Shown piece after piece: positions 45,001 through 53,487 of a stretch of 64,000 bases of DNA (its first letter is position 1; every line of letters starts with the position of its first letter). The stretch comes from Micromonospora costi (GTDB lineage: Bacteria > Actinomycetota > Actinomycetes > Mycobacteriales > Micromonosporaceae): contig NZ_RBAN01000010.1 of assembly GCF_003626655.1 (NCBI RefSeq), forward strand, positions 36,757 through 100,756, in the 5' to 3' direction. The position numbers and the translations under genes are program-made. A model generated the notes under the pieces. It had not been told where the DNA came from. It saw only the letters and a program-made list of their open reading frames with translations, and searched no databases.

Positions 45001-46436
45001 TCGACCTCCGAACGGTCGCCGGCCCAGAGGGTGTGGAACGTGCCGCCCCGGTCGACCCGGTGGTACGTATGGGCCCCGAAGTTGTCCCGCAGCCCCTGGA
45101 TCAGCGCGGCCGGCAGCCGTTCCGCGCGCAGCGCGTCGAAGTACGCCAGCGACGAGGAGAACGCCGGCGTGGGCACCCCGGCCCGCGCCGCCTCGGCGAC
45201 CACCCGCCGCCAGCTCGGCACGCCCGCGGCGACCGATTCGGCGAAGTACGGTGCCACGAGCAGCGTGGACAGGTCCGGCTGCGCGTCGTACGCCTCCCGG
45301 ATGCGGTCCAGGAAGCGCGCACGGATGATGCAGCCGCCCCGCCAGATGGTGGCGGTGCCGCCCAGGTCGATGTCCCAGTCGTACTCCGTGCTGCCCGCGC
45401 GGATGTGGTCGAAGCCCTGCGCGTACGCCACGATCTTGGAGGCGAGCAGCGCCCGGCGCACGTCCTCGACGAACGCGTCGCGATCCTCGACCTGCAGTTT
45501 GGTGTCGGTGTCCGGGAACGCCCGGCGGGCGGCCTCGCGCTGGTCCGCGTGCCCGGACAGCGAACGGGCGAACGTCGCCTCGGCGATGCCGGTGATCGGG
45601 ACACCCAGGTCGAGGGCGCTCTGCACGGTCCACCGACCGGTGCCCTTCTGCTCCGCCTGGTCGCGGACGATGTCGACGAACGCGCGGCCGGTGGCCGCGT
45701 CGGTGTGCGCCAGCACGTCCGCGGTGATCTCGATGAGGAAGGACTCCAGCTCGCCGCGGTTCCACTCCCGGAAGATCTCCGCGAGTTCCGCCGGCTCCGC
45801 GCCCAGGCCGGCGCGCAGCAGGTCGTACGCCTCGGCGATGAGCTGCATGTCGGCGTACTCGATGCCGTTGTGCACCATCTTCACGAAGTGGCCGGCGCCG
45901 TCCGGGCCGATGTGCCGGCAGCACGGCACCCCGTCCACCTGGGCGGCGATCTTCTCGAAGATGGGCCCCAGCTTCCGGTACGACTCCTCGGAGCCGCCGG
46001 GCATGATGCTCGGCCCGTGCAGCGCGCCCTCCTCACCGCCGGAGACGCCGGTGCCCACGAAGTGCAGCCCGTGCTCCCGCAGCGCCTCCTCCCGGCGCCG
46101 GGTGTCGGCGAAGTGGGCGTTGCCGCAGTCGACCACGATGTCGCCCGGCTCCAGCAGCACCGCCAGCTCGTCGATGACCGCGTCGGTCGGCGCGCCGGCC
46201 TTGACCATCACGATCACCGCGCGGGGGCGTTCCAGCGAGGCCACGAAGTCGGCCATCGACTCGGACGGTACGAAGCGGCCCTCGCCGCCGTGCTCGGCCA
46301 CCAGACTCCGCGTACGCTCCGGCGAGCGGTTGTGCACCGCCACCGTGAACCCGTTGCGGGCCAGGTTGCGGGCCAGGTTGCGGCCCATCACTGCCAGGCC
46401 GGTAACCCCGATCTGCGCCATCGCCTGCTCGGCCAT
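44994..46436 (-). CDS. gnd: 6-phosphogluconate dehydrogenase, decarboxylating
   Basis: 480 residues, long GndA-type enzyme. Oxidises 6-phosphogluconate to ribulose 5-phosphate with NADP+ in the pentose phosphate pathway. Seen: GVTGLAVMGRNLARNLARNG, VSGGEEGALHGPSIMPGG, VKMVHNGIEYADMQLI with the catalytic Lys, and GGCIIRARFLDRI. The ATG at 46436 is preferred (AAGGGTGG about 8 nt upstream); a GTG at 46448 would add four residues. A TAGGTT box lies at 46476-46481 on the minus strand. Confidence 0.95.
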   Translation of the reverse strand: MAEQAMAQIGVTGLAVMGRNLARNLARNGFTVAVHNRSPERTRSLVAEHGGEGRFVPSESMADFVASLERPRAVIVMVKAGAPTDAVIDELAVLLEPGDIVVDCGNAHFADTRRREEALREHGLHFVGTGVSGGEEGALHGPSIMPGGSEESYRKLGPIFEKIAAQVDGVPCCRHIGPDGAGHFVKMVHNGIEYADMQLIAEAYDLLRAGLGAEPAELAEIFREWNRGELESFLIEITADVLAHTDAATGRAFVDIVRDQAEQKGTGRWTVQSALDLGVPITGIAEATFARSLSGHADQREAARRAFPDTDTKLQVEDRDAFVEDVRRALLASKIVAYAQGFDHIRAGSTEYDWDIDLGGTATIWRGGCIIRARFLDRIREAYDAQPDLSTLLVAPYFAESVAAGVPSWRRVVAEAARAGVPTPAFSSSLAYFDALRAERLPAALIQGLRDNFGAHTYHRVDRGGTFHTLWAGDRSEVEA

Positions 46437-46614
46437 CCGCGCCGCCACCCTTCGCTGTCGCCGTCCGCGAATTCGAACCTACAACGGCGTCCGGGCGCGG
46501 TGCGCCGCTCCTCGACACCCGGTCACCGGACCGGCACGATCCGTCGCCGGGTGCTGGCGTCGTCGGCGTACCGTCGGCCGTGCCTTCGTCCCGGATCGTG
46601 CCCGGGCCGGCGCG

Positions 46615-46667
46615 GGGCGGGCACCCGGGTGGGTGCCGTCGCGCGGGCGGGCGCCCGGGTGGGTGCC
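46615..46667. repeat. Two 23-bp direct repeats upstream of gnd
   Basis: GGGCGGGCxCCCGGGTGGGTGCC at 46615-46637 and 46645-46667 (one difference), period 30 bp, within the 346-bp gap 46437-46782. No gene is supported in the gap. Confidence 0.7.
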
Positions 46668-46782
46668 CTGGGGCGCCACCGTCGTGCGGGTGGCGCCCGC
46701 GGTGGGTGCCGAGGGCGCGAGGGCCGGTGCCGGCGACGTCCGGATCGGTGCCGGCGACGACGCCGTGGACCGTCGTGCCGGC

Positions 46783-47079
46783 TCAGCCCTCGGCGAGCCG
46801 GGCCTCGACGCGCGCCACCTTGCCCGTGAGCGCGTCGCTGACCCCCGGCCGAACGTCGGCCTTGAGCACCACGCTGACCCGGGGCGCCCGTTCGGCCACG
46901 GCGTCGACGGCGCGCTTCACCACGGCCATCACCTCGTCCCACTCGCCCTCGACGGTGGTGAACATGGCGTCGGTCCGGTTCGGCAGGCCCGACTCGCGGA
47001 CCACCCGCACCGCCTCCGCGACCAGGTCACCCACCGACTCACCGGTACCGAGCGGGGTGATGGAGAACGCGACCAGCAT
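46783..47079 (-). CDS. MTH1187/YkoF-type thiamine-binding protein
   Basis: 98 residues, ferredoxin-like fold typical of the DUF77/MTH1187 family: MLVAFSITPLGTGESVGDLVAEAVRVVRESGL, then TTVEGEWDEVMAVVKRAVDAV. Related proteins bind thiamine or HMP. This is notable because a TPP-controlled ykoEDC transporter lies 1 kb away, in which YkoF-like proteins are natural partners. ATG at 47079 with TACGAT 6 nt upstream on the minus strand, no ribosome site. Confidence 0.88.
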   Translation of the reverse strand: MLVAFSITPLGTGESVGDLVAEAVRVVRESGLPNRTDAMFTTVEGEWDEVMAVVKRAVDAVAERAPRVSVVLKADVRPGVSDALTGKVARVEARLAEG

Positions 47080-47133
47080 CTGCCGATCGTAAATCGGATG
47101 CGCCGGTCCCCGGTCGGCGGCTAGCGTGCGGTC

Positions 47134-47145
47134 ATGCGCAACTGA
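47134..47145 (+). other. Three-codon leader ORF with leaderless -10 box
   Basis: ATG CGC AAC TGA with TAGCGT (47122-47127) 6 nt upstream, the same layout as real gene starts in this window. It lies 248 bp before the 101-residue gene, in an otherwise gene-free 314-bp gap. Whether it is translated is unknown. Confidence 0.3.
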
Positions 47146-47393
47146 CGCCCACCCTCCGAGCCGGCCCGCCGCCCGACGCGCTGCGGTCCGTGCCTCCCGG
47201 GGCGTCCGCATTCCCTCGCCGCCGTCGCGGCGACGCCGGTCGTGGCCGATCCCGGGACCCATCCCGTCCACTCCGGACCGAGCCTGCCGCTCGGCCCGGT
47301 TCCCGCTCACCCGTGGCCACGCCCGCCGGCCCTACGCCGCGACCCTCCCGGTCGTGACGCCGCCGGCCGGGGCGGGCCTGGAAGGAGGCCCGG

Positions 47394-47699
47394 ATGCCTG
47401 CCAAGCGCACCCCGAAGAAGTCCCGTACCCCGAAGTCCACGCCTGGGGCAGGAAGCCCCGAGGCCGGAAACCTTGAGGCCGGACACCCGACGCCGGACCT
47501 CGACCGGCTGACGGCAACGCCCAAGCTGCCCGCCGAGGCGACACCGCCGCTGCCGGTCGACGTGACGCCGCCTCTGCCGGTGGAGGTGGCACCGGCCCCG
47601 CCGAAGGCCGGCCCACCGGTCACGCACGGCCGCGCCGCGGCCGGCCGGGGCAGCCAACGCGCCGCCCAGCCCCGCCGCTACGCCTTCCGCCGCAGCTGA
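47394..47699 (+). CDS. Disordered Lys/Pro-rich small protein
   Basis: 101 residues, low complexity. Basic N-terminus MPAKRTPKKSRTPKSTPG, a repeat TPPLPVDV/TPPLPVEV around residues 50-65, and an Arg-rich end. A clear ribosome site GGAAGGAGG precedes the ATG. No family recognised; it may bind nucleic acid. Preceded by a long leader with a possible three-codon ORF, followed by a palindrome. Confidence 0.6.
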   Translation: MPAKRTPKKSRTPKSTPGAGSPEAGNLEAGHPTPDLDRLTATPKLPAEATPPLPVDVTPPLPVEVAPAPPKAGPPVTHGRAAAGRGSQRAAQPRRYAFRRS

Positions 47700-47750
47700 C
47701 CCGTCCCCCTTCCCCGCCCCACCCACCCGCGCCTCCCCGCCCTCTCCTCC

Positions 47751-47824
47751 CGCGATCTTGCACTTTCGGCCCCTGGTTCGCCCCGGTACGCCCGGTATGC
47801 CGGGGCCAGAACTGCAAGATCGCG
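47751..47824. repeat. Long intergenic palindrome, GATC-ended family, copy 4
   Basis: 12-bp perfect outer arms CGCGATCTTGCA/TGCAAGATCGCG, extending with two mismatches and a wobble to about 23 pairs ending CCCC/GGGG, loop 28 nt. Homologous to copy 1 (shared CGATCTTGCACTTTC). The left flank is C-rich and the right flank continues into a G-rich tandem repeat. Confidence 0.88.
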
Positions 47825-47926
47825 GGGAGACAGGGCGCGGGGAGACAGGGCGCGGGGAGGGAGGGCGCGGGGAGACAGGGCGCGGGGAGGGAGGGCGCGG
47901 GGAGGGAGGGTGCGAGGGAGGGAGGG
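47821..47926. repeat. Seven G-rich 15-bp tandem units
   Basis: Units of the form CGCGGGGAG(ACA/GGA)GGG from 47821, six of 15 bp and a seventh of 16. The array starts inside the right arm of the palindrome. The left flank (47731-47750) is roughly complementary to a unit. Runs of GGGG/GGG could form G-quadruplexes. Confidence 0.9.
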
Positions 47927-47931
47927 CGCGG

Positions 47932-48732
47932 TCAGCCTAGGAGGGGGCGGTAGGTGCCCAGGAGGATGCTTGCGGTCAGGGCGGCGGCGGCCAGGGCCAC
48001 GGCGCCGGCGACCAGCAGCGCGTCCGCGGTCGTGAAGCGTTGACGGCGGGCCACCGTACGGGGCGTGCCGGCGTCGAAGCCCCGCGCGTCCATCGCGACC
48101 GCGAGCCGGGTGCCCCGCCGGATCGCGCCGACCAGCAGGACGAACGCGGTCGACACGAAGAGCCGTAGCTTCGCGATCGGGTTGCGTCCGGCGTCCACCC
48201 CGCGCGCCCGCCGGGCCATGCTGATCGCCTGCCACTCCTGCCCGAGCAGTGGCACGAGGCGGAACGCCGCGAGGGCGCCGATGGCGAACCGGGCCGGCGC
48301 CTTCGCGTTCTGGATGAGCGCGTCGGCCAGGTCGGTGGCGTCGGTGGTGGCGAAGACGATCACGCCGGGCAGCGCCACGGCGAACGTCCGCAGCACCAGG
48401 CCGAGCGCGGTGAGCAGCACACCCGAGGTGACGACGACCGGTCCCGCCTCGAGCAGCACCCGTCCGGAGCGCTCGGCCGCGAAGAGCACGAGGGTAACGA
48501 GGATGCCGGCGGCGCTGACCAGCAGCGGCCACGCCCGCCGGGCGAGCACCCGGTAGCGCACCCCGAAGAGTGGCAGCAGCGCCAGTTCCACCGCGATGGC
48601 GATCGCGGGCGCCACCGGGTCGAGCGTGGCGACCAGGATGAACGAGAACAGCAGCGCGGCGGCCAGCTTGGCGACCGGGTTGCGCCGGGCCAGGGGTGCC
48701 CCGGGCGCGGCGACGGGCTCGATGCTGATCAT
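47932..48732 (-). CDS. ykoC: ECF transporter transmembrane subunit EcfT (YkoC)
   Basis: 266 residues, about five helices. Seen: NPVAKLAAALLFSFILVATLDPVAP, the EcfT Ala-Arg-Gly signature ISMARRARGVDAG and the second motif VAMDARGFD, which couple to the two ATPases. With ykoD and ykoE it forms the YkoEDC transporter for hydroxymethylpyrimidine, a thiamine precursor. ATG overlaps the ykoD stop (ATGA). Confidence 0.9.
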   Translation of the reverse strand: MISIEPVAAPGAPLARRNPVAKLAAALLFSFILVATLDPVAPAIAIAVELALLPLFGVRYRVLARRAWPLLVSAAGILVTLVLFAAERSGRVLLEAGPVVVTSGVLLTALGLVLRTFAVALPGVIVFATTDATDLADALIQNAKAPARFAIGALAAFRLVPLLGQEWQAISMARRARGVDAGRNPIAKLRLFVSTAFVLLVGAIRRGTRLAVAMDARGFDAGTPRTVARRQRFTTADALLVAGAVALAAAALTASILLGTYRPLLG

Positions 48733-50189
48733 GGTCGGTCCCCGTCGGGGGTGCCCGGCGCCGGTGCCGGCCGGGCGAGGGTGAGCTGCCGGTCCGCGAG
48801 CGCCGCCACGAACTCCGCGTCGTGGGTCACCGTGACGATGCCGTGCCCGGCATCGCGCAGGTCCGCGAAGAGGTCGACCAGCTCCAGCCACGTCCGCCGG
48901 TCCTGGCCGAAGGTGGGCTCGTCGCAGATCAGCAGCCGCGGCGCGGTGGCCAGGGCCGTGGCGACGCTCAGCCGCCGCGCCTCGCCGCCGGAGAGGGTGT
49001 ACGGGTTGGCACCGGCGAGCGCGCCCAGCCGTAGCCGGGCCAGCAGGTCGTCCACGACGGCGCGGACCTCCGGCTCCGGGCGGCCGGTCCGGCGCGGGCC
49101 GAGGGCCAGCTCGTCGAAGACCGTGCCGGTGACGAACTGGTGCTCCGGGTCCTGGAAGACCGAGCCGATCCGCGCGGCCAGGGCCGGCGCGCGCCACCGG
49201 TGCGGGGGAGTGCGGGCGTCCCGGCCGGCGAGCGGGGCGGACGCCGTGAGGGTGCCGCCGCCCGGCGGGAGCAACCCGCCGAGCAGCAACGCCAGGGTGG
49301 ACTTGCCGGCGCCGTTCGGCCCGAGCACGGCGAGCGCCTCGCCGGCGCGTACCGCGAGGTCGGTGGGGGCCAGCCGGGGCGGCAGGCCGAGCCGGTCGGC
49401 GGTGAGCAGCAGGTCGCCGGGGGCCGTGGTGGCGCGGCGGGGCGGTACGGTCCGACCCGGCACCCACACCCCATCGGCGGCGAGCGCGTCACCGTGGTCG
49501 CGGAAGACCGCCTCCGGGCTGCCGTCGGCGCGGACGCCGCCGCCGGCTTCCAACACGACCACCCGGTCGACCAGGGGCAGCGCCTCGGCCACCCGGTGCT
49601 CGACGAGGATCAGCGTGGTGTCGGCGTCCAGCGCGCCGGCGACCGCCGAGCGGACCAGCGTGGCGCCCGCCGGGTCGAGGTTGGCGGTGGGCTCGTCGAG
49701 CAGCAGCAGACCCGGTCGCAGGGCGAGCGCCCCGGCCAGGGCCAGCCGCTGCTGCTCGCCGCCGGAGAGCGCGGCGGTGGGGCGGTCCCGGTGGTACGGG
49801 AAACCGACCCGGCGCAGCGCGTCGTCGACCCGGGGCCAGATCTCCTCGGCCGGTACGCCGCGGTTCTCCAGCCCGAAGGCGACGTCGTCGCCGCAGCGGG
49901 CCATCACCAGCTGGCTTTCCGGGTCCTGGAAGACGATGCCCACCCGTTCCCGGCCCTTGCGCGGGTCGAGCCCGTCGATCTCGACGGTGCCCTCCTGCTC
50001 CCCGGAGTCCTCGGGCAGCAGCCCGGCGAGCGCGGCCAGCAGGGTGCTCTTGCCGGCTCCGGAGGGGCCGAGCAGCAGCACCCGCTCGCCGCTCTCGATC
50101 CGCAGGTCCACGCTGCGGACCGCCCAGCGTTTCCGCCCGGCGTGCCGCCAGCCGAACCCCCTCAGGATGACTCCGCTCAGTGTCCCCAC
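48729..50189 (-). CDS. ykoD: ECF transporter double ATPase (YkoD)
   Basis: 486 residues with two fused ABC domains. Domain 1: Walker A GPSGAGKST at about 41-49, Q-loop, LSGGEQQRLALAGAL signature, Walker B LLLLDEPTAN. Domain 2: GPNGAGKST at about 290-298, LSGGEARRLSVATAL, LLICDEPTFG. Corresponds to EcfA1 plus EcfA2 in one chain. GTG at 50189, ribosome site partly overlapping (AAGGGG). A 60-bp palindrome separates it from ykoE. Confidence 0.92.
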   Translation of the reverse strand: MGTLSGVILRGFGWRHAGRKRWAVRSVDLRIESGERVLLLGPSGAGKSTLLAALAGLLPEDSGEQEGTVEIDGLDPRKGRERVGIVFQDPESQLVMARCGDDVAFGLENRGVPAEEIWPRVDDALRRVGFPYHRDRPTAALSGGEQQRLALAGALALRPGLLLLDEPTANLDPAGATLVRSAVAGALDADTTLILVEHRVAEALPLVDRVVVLEAGGGVRADGSPEAVFRDHGDALAADGVWVPGRTVPPRRATTAPGDLLLTADRLGLPPRLAPTDLAVRAGEALAVLGPNGAGKSTLALLLGGLLPPGGGTLTASAPLAGRDARTPPHRWRAPALAARIGSVFQDPEHQFVTGTVFDELALGPRRTGRPEPEVRAVVDDLLARLRLGALAGANPYTLSGGEARRLSVATALATAPRLLICDEPTFGQDRRTWLELVDLFADLRDAGHGIVTVTHDAEFVAALADRQLTLARPAPAPGTPDGDRP

Positions 50190-50212
50190 CCCCTTCCGGC
50201 CGCGTCCGGCAT

Positions 50213-50272
50213 GTTGATCAAGAGGTTTGCGTCAGGATCGTCGCCGTCGTTGACGCAAACCTCTTGATCAAC
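50213..50272. repeat. Long intergenic palindrome, GATC-ended family, copy 5, inside ykoEDC
   Basis: Perfect 22-bp arms (50213-50234 and 50251-50272, GTTGATCAAGAGGTTTGCGTCA) with a 16-nt loop. It lies between ykoE and ykoD of the same operon, the only copy inside a presumed transcript. No T-run on the minus strand, so it need not terminate. Confidence 0.9.
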
Positions 50273-50289
50273 GGGGCGAGGGTGCGGGC

Positions 50290-50874
50290 TCAGATGGCCG
50301 CACGTTCACGGCCGGCGGGGAACCGGTCCAGGACGCCGGTGTTCGCCAGCGAGCGGGTTAGCGCCCAGCCGCCGACGCCGGCCACGATCGTGGCGCTCAC
50401 GATGGTCAGCAGGGCGTACGGGAGGCGGTAGCTGCCCAGGTCGTACGCCTTGTTCCAGTAGACGAAGTCGAAGATGGCTGCGCTCAGGCCGGTGAGCGCG
50501 CCGGCCAGCACGGCCGTCGGCAGCCGGAACGAGCGGTAGCGGAAGGCCGCGAAGGCCAGTTCGGCGCCGACGCCCTGGAGCAGGCCCTGCACGATCGTGA
50601 TGCTGGCCCACTGGCTGCCCAGCAGGGCCGACAGGATCGCGGCCACCAGCTCGCAGTAGAGCGAGGCGCCCGGCTTACGGATGACCAGCCCGCCGAGCAC
50701 GGCCGGCACCAGCCAGATCCCGTAGATCAGGGCCTGCGCCGGCGGGAAGAAGGCGAACGCGGGCTCTGTGGCGCTCCACACGAGGTTCCAGGCCCAGAAG
50801 ATGACGCCGAACGCCACGGCGATCACCGACGCCACGACGATGTCGATGGTGCGCCACCGGTTCCCGTTGTCCAT
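50290..50874 (-). CDS. ykoE: ECF transporter S component, thiamine-precursor binding (YkoE)
   Basis: 194 residues, about six helices. The pattern TIDIVVASVIAVAFGVIFWAWNLVW...ALIYGIWLVPAVLGGLVIRKPGASLYCELVAAILSALLG is typical of YkoE, the substrate-binding S component for hydroxymethylpyrimidine. The ATG at 50874 starts directly after a TPP riboswitch, so expression should fall when thiamine pyrophosphate is plentiful. First gene of ykoEDC. Confidence 0.93.
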   Translation of the reverse strand: MDNGNRWRTIDIVVASVIAVAFGVIFWAWNLVWSATEPAFAFFPPAQALIYGIWLVPAVLGGLVIRKPGASLYCELVAAILSALLGSQWASITIVQGLLQGVGAELAFAAFRYRSFRLPTAVLAGALTGLSAAIFDFVYWNKAYDLGSYRLPYALLTIVSATIVAGVGGWALTRSLANTGVLDRFPAGRERAAI

Positions 50875-50959
50875 GGTTTGCTCCCAGTTCTCGAAGACGA
50901 ACCAGGAGAAGACGCACGCCGCGTCCGGTTGGGACCGGACGGCGGCGCGGCTGGAGGTC

Positions 50960-51076
<117 letters not shown>

Positions 51077-51129
51077 GCACCGCGGGCGGGGGACCGGCGA
51101 CGCCGCCCGACCTGGGTAGGCTGCCGATC

Positions 51130-51960
51130 ATGCGCATCGACGCCCGGGGCCTGGAGTTCGTGGTACGCGCCGGCGGTGCGGAGGGTGGTGTGCCCGCGCT
51201 TCTGCTGCACGGCTTCCCGCAGCACGGCGGCGAGTGGGACGACGTGGCGCCGGCCCTGCACGCGGCGGGGTTGCGCACGTACGCGCCGGACCAGCGCGGC
51301 TACTCGCCCGGTGCGCGGCCGGCGGAGGTCGAGGCGTACCGGATTCCGGAGCTGGTGGCCGACGCGGTGGCGCTGCTCGACGCGTTGGGTGTCGAGGCGG
51401 CGCACCTCGTGGGCCACGACTGGGGCGCCGTCGTCGCCTGGGCGGTGGCCGCGGCGCACCCCGACCGCGTCCGTACGCTCACGGCCGTCTCGGTGCCGCA
51501 TCCCGCCGCGATGGCGCACGCCCTGGCGAACGACCCGCAGCAGAAGGTCCGCTCGTCGTACATGGTGCTCTTCCGGCAGCCGGGCAAGGCCGAGTCGGTG
51601 CTGCTCGGGCTGCGGGCGGCGGCGCTGCGCCGGATGCTGGCCGGTGTCGGCGACGCGACCCGGGTGGCGTCGTACGCGGAGCCGATGCGGGAGCCGGGCG
51701 CCCTGACCGGCGCGCTGAACTGGTACCGGGCGATGTCGCGCGCCGACCTGGCGCGCGTCGGGCCGGTGGCGGTGCCCACCACGTACGTCTGGAGCGACCG
51801 GGACCGCGCCATCGGGCGCGGCGCGGCCGAGGCGTGCGCGACGCACGTCACCGGCGACTACCGCTTCGTCGAGCTGCCCGGGGTGAGCCACTGGATCCCC
51901 GACGAGGCGCCGGCGGAGCTGGCGGAGGCGATCCTGGCCCGCGTCCGCGGTACGGCGTGA
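51130..51960 (+). CDS. Alpha/beta hydrolase, epoxide-hydrolase-like
   Basis: 276 residues. Seen: LLLHGFPQHGGEWDDV with the HG oxyanion motif, the nucleophile Asp in VGHDWGAVVAWAVAA, acid region YVWSDRDRAIGRGA, and the catalytic His in GVSHWIPDEAP. The Asp nucleophile in GHDWG indicates an epoxide hydrolase or haloalkane dehalogenase type. ATG at 51130 with TAGGCT 7 nt upstream and no ribosome site (leaderless type). Divergent from the riboswitch RNA. Confidence 0.9.
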   Translation: MRIDARGLEFVVRAGGAEGGVPALLLHGFPQHGGEWDDVAPALHAAGLRTYAPDQRGYSPGARPAEVEAYRIPELVADAVALLDALGVEAAHLVGHDWGAVVAWAVAAAHPDRVRTLTAVSVPHPAAMAHALANDPQQKVRSSYMVLFRQPGKAESVLLGLRAAALRRMLAGVGDATRVASYAEPMREPGALTGALNWYRAMSRADLARVGPVAVPTTYVWSDRDRAIGRGAAEACATHVTGDYRFVELPGVSHWIPDEAPAELAEAILARVRGTA

Positions 51961-52023
51961 GCGGCGGGTGACGGGCGGCCGGGCCGTCGGGCGCCGGCCG
52001 GAGTGCGAACGGACGGAGGAGAG

Positions 52024-52773
52024 ATGACATTGAGCGCCGAGGGCTACCTCGCGGTGATCACCGAGACGATGAACCGGGTGGCGGCCAGCCAGCGGGAGGC
52101 GGTGGGCCGCGCGGCGGACCTGCTGGCCGAGGCGGTACGCGCCGACGGGGTGGTGCACGCCTTCGGCACCGGCCACTCGGAGGCGCTCTCGATGGAGATC
52201 GCCGGTCGCGCCGGCGGGCTGGTCCCCACCAACAAGATCGCCCTGCGGGACCTCGTGCTGATCGGCGGCGCGCCCGCCGACCTGCTCGGGCCGACGCTGG
52301 AGCGGGACCCGACGGTCGCGCACCGCCTCTACGACCTCGCGCCGGTCCGCCCGCAGGACGTCTTCGTGATCGCCTCGAACTCGGGCGTGAACGGGGCGAT
52401 CGTCGAGTTCGCGGCTCTCGTGAAGGAGCGGGGCCACGGGCTCGTGGCCATCACCTCGGCGCAGCACTCCGGGCAGATGACGTCCCGCCACCCGTCCGGG
52501 CGGAAGCTGGCCGACTTCGCCGACGTGGTGCTCGACAACGGCGCCCCGTACGGCGACGCCACGCTGCCGCTGCCCGGTGGCGGCGCCGTCGGCGCGGTCT
52601 CCTCGATCACGGCGGCGCTGCTGGCCCAGCAGATCACGGTCGAGGTGGTGGCGAGGCTGCTGGACGCGGGGGAGAAGCCGCCGGTCTACCTGTCGGCCAA
52701 CATCGCGGGCGGCGACGAGCACAACAACGCGCTGGAGGCCCGGTACGCGGGCCGCATCCGCCGCGGCTCCTGA
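52024..52773 (+). CDS. SIS domain sugar-phosphate-binding protein (UPF0309-like)
   Basis: 249 residues, one sugar isomerase fold: AFGTGHSEALSMEIAGRAGG, VIASNSGVNGAIVEFAALVKERGHGLVAITS, and PVYLSANIAGGDEHNNALE at the C-terminus, which is the hallmark of this uncharacterised SIS group. It probably acts on a phosphosugar. ATG at 52024 with GGAGGAGAG directly upstream. Confidence 0.88.
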   Translation: MTLSAEGYLAVITETMNRVAASQREAVGRAADLLAEAVRADGVVHAFGTGHSEALSMEIAGRAGGLVPTNKIALRDLVLIGGAPADLLGPTLERDPTVAHRLYDLAPVRPQDVFVIASNSGVNGAIVEFAALVKERGHGLVAITSAQHSGQMTSRHPSGRKLADFADVVLDNGAPYGDATLPLPGGGAVGAVSSITAALLAQQITVEVVARLLDAGEKPPVYLSANIAGGDEHNNALEARYAGRIRRGS

Positions 52774-52870
52774 CGCCCCCGGCCGGCCCGGGCGGCACGA
52801 CCGCCGCCCGCGGGCCGGCGCCGCCCGTCGTGAGTCGGTTTCGCGGTACGGGCGATCGGGCATTGCGTTG

Positions 52871-52897
52871 CTGCCGGCGGCCGGGTCCCGCCGGCAG
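52871..52897 (+). promoter_or_regulatory. Dyad and -10 box before the DUF6328 gene
   Basis: Perfect 10-bp arms CTGCCGGCGG/CCGCCGGCAG with a 7-nt loop, directly followed by TAGCGT (52898-52903), 18 bp before the GTG. An operator or a leader hairpin. Rest of the 147-bp gap is plain. Confidence 0.45.
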
Positions 52898-52920
52898 TAG
52901 CGTCTGAGCGGAGGTACCGG

Positions 52921-53424
52921 GTGTCGAAGGAGACCGAGAAGCAGCGCTGGCAGCGCAACTTCGCCGACCTGCTCCAGGAGCTGCGGGTGGCGCAGACCGG
53001 GGTGCAGATCCTCTTCGCCTTCCTGCTGACCCTCCCCTTCAGCAACGGGTTCACGAGGACGAGCGGTTTCCAGAAGGACGTGTACATCGTCTCGCTGCTC
53101 TCCGCGGCGGCGGCCACCGCGTTGATCATCTCGCCGGTGGCGTTCCACCGGGCGCTGTTCCGCCAGGGCCGCAAGCCGGAGTTGGTCCGGTTCGCCCACC
53201 GGATGGCCACCGGCGGCCTGGCCTTCATGCTGGTCTCGATGGTCAGCGCGGTGCTGCTGATTACCGACTTCGTGCTGGACCGCCCGATCGCGTTCCTGCT
53301 GACCGCGCTGACGGGCCTCTGGTTCCTCAGCTTCTGGGCGCTGCTGCCGTTCGCCCGCCGCAACTGGGGCGACGACGACATCGACGACGAGGACGACACC
53401 CCTCGTACGGCCCCCGGCGACTGA
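52921..53424 (+). CDS. DUF6328 four-helix membrane protein
   Basis: 167 residues. Begins SKETEKQRWQRNFADLLQELRVAQTGVQILFAFLLTLPF, then three more helices (VSLLSAAAATALIISPVAF, GLAFMLVSMVSAVLLITDFVL, AFLLTALTGLWFLSFWALLPF), acidic tail. Matches the actinobacterial DUF6328 pattern; function unknown. GTG at 52921 with GGAGGT upstream. Confidence 0.85.
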   Translation: MSKETEKQRWQRNFADLLQELRVAQTGVQILFAFLLTLPFSNGFTRTSGFQKDVYIVSLLSAAAATALIISPVAFHRALFRQGRKPELVRFAHRMATGGLAFMLVSMVSAVLLITDFVLDRPIAFLLTALTGLWFLSFWALLPFARRNWGDDDIDDEDDTPRTAPGD

Positions 53425-53456
53425 TCTCCGATCGCCGAAACTCGATCTTTACGCAA

Positions 53457-53487
53457 CGCTACCCCTGGGTAACACCCGGGGGTAGCG
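53457..53487. promoter_or_regulatory. Palindrome at the acyl-CoA dehydrogenase promoter
   Basis: CGCTACCCC (53457-53465) and GGGGTAGCG (53479-53487), perfect 9-bp arms with partly paired centre TGGGTAACACCCG. The right arm contains TAGCGT (53483-53488), a -10-like box 52 bp before the GTG. Symmetric placement suggests an operator. Confidence 0.5.

Noticed and set aside
47821..47926. CRISPR-like array
   Set aside because: Units are only 15 bp and contiguous, with no spacers and no cas genes.
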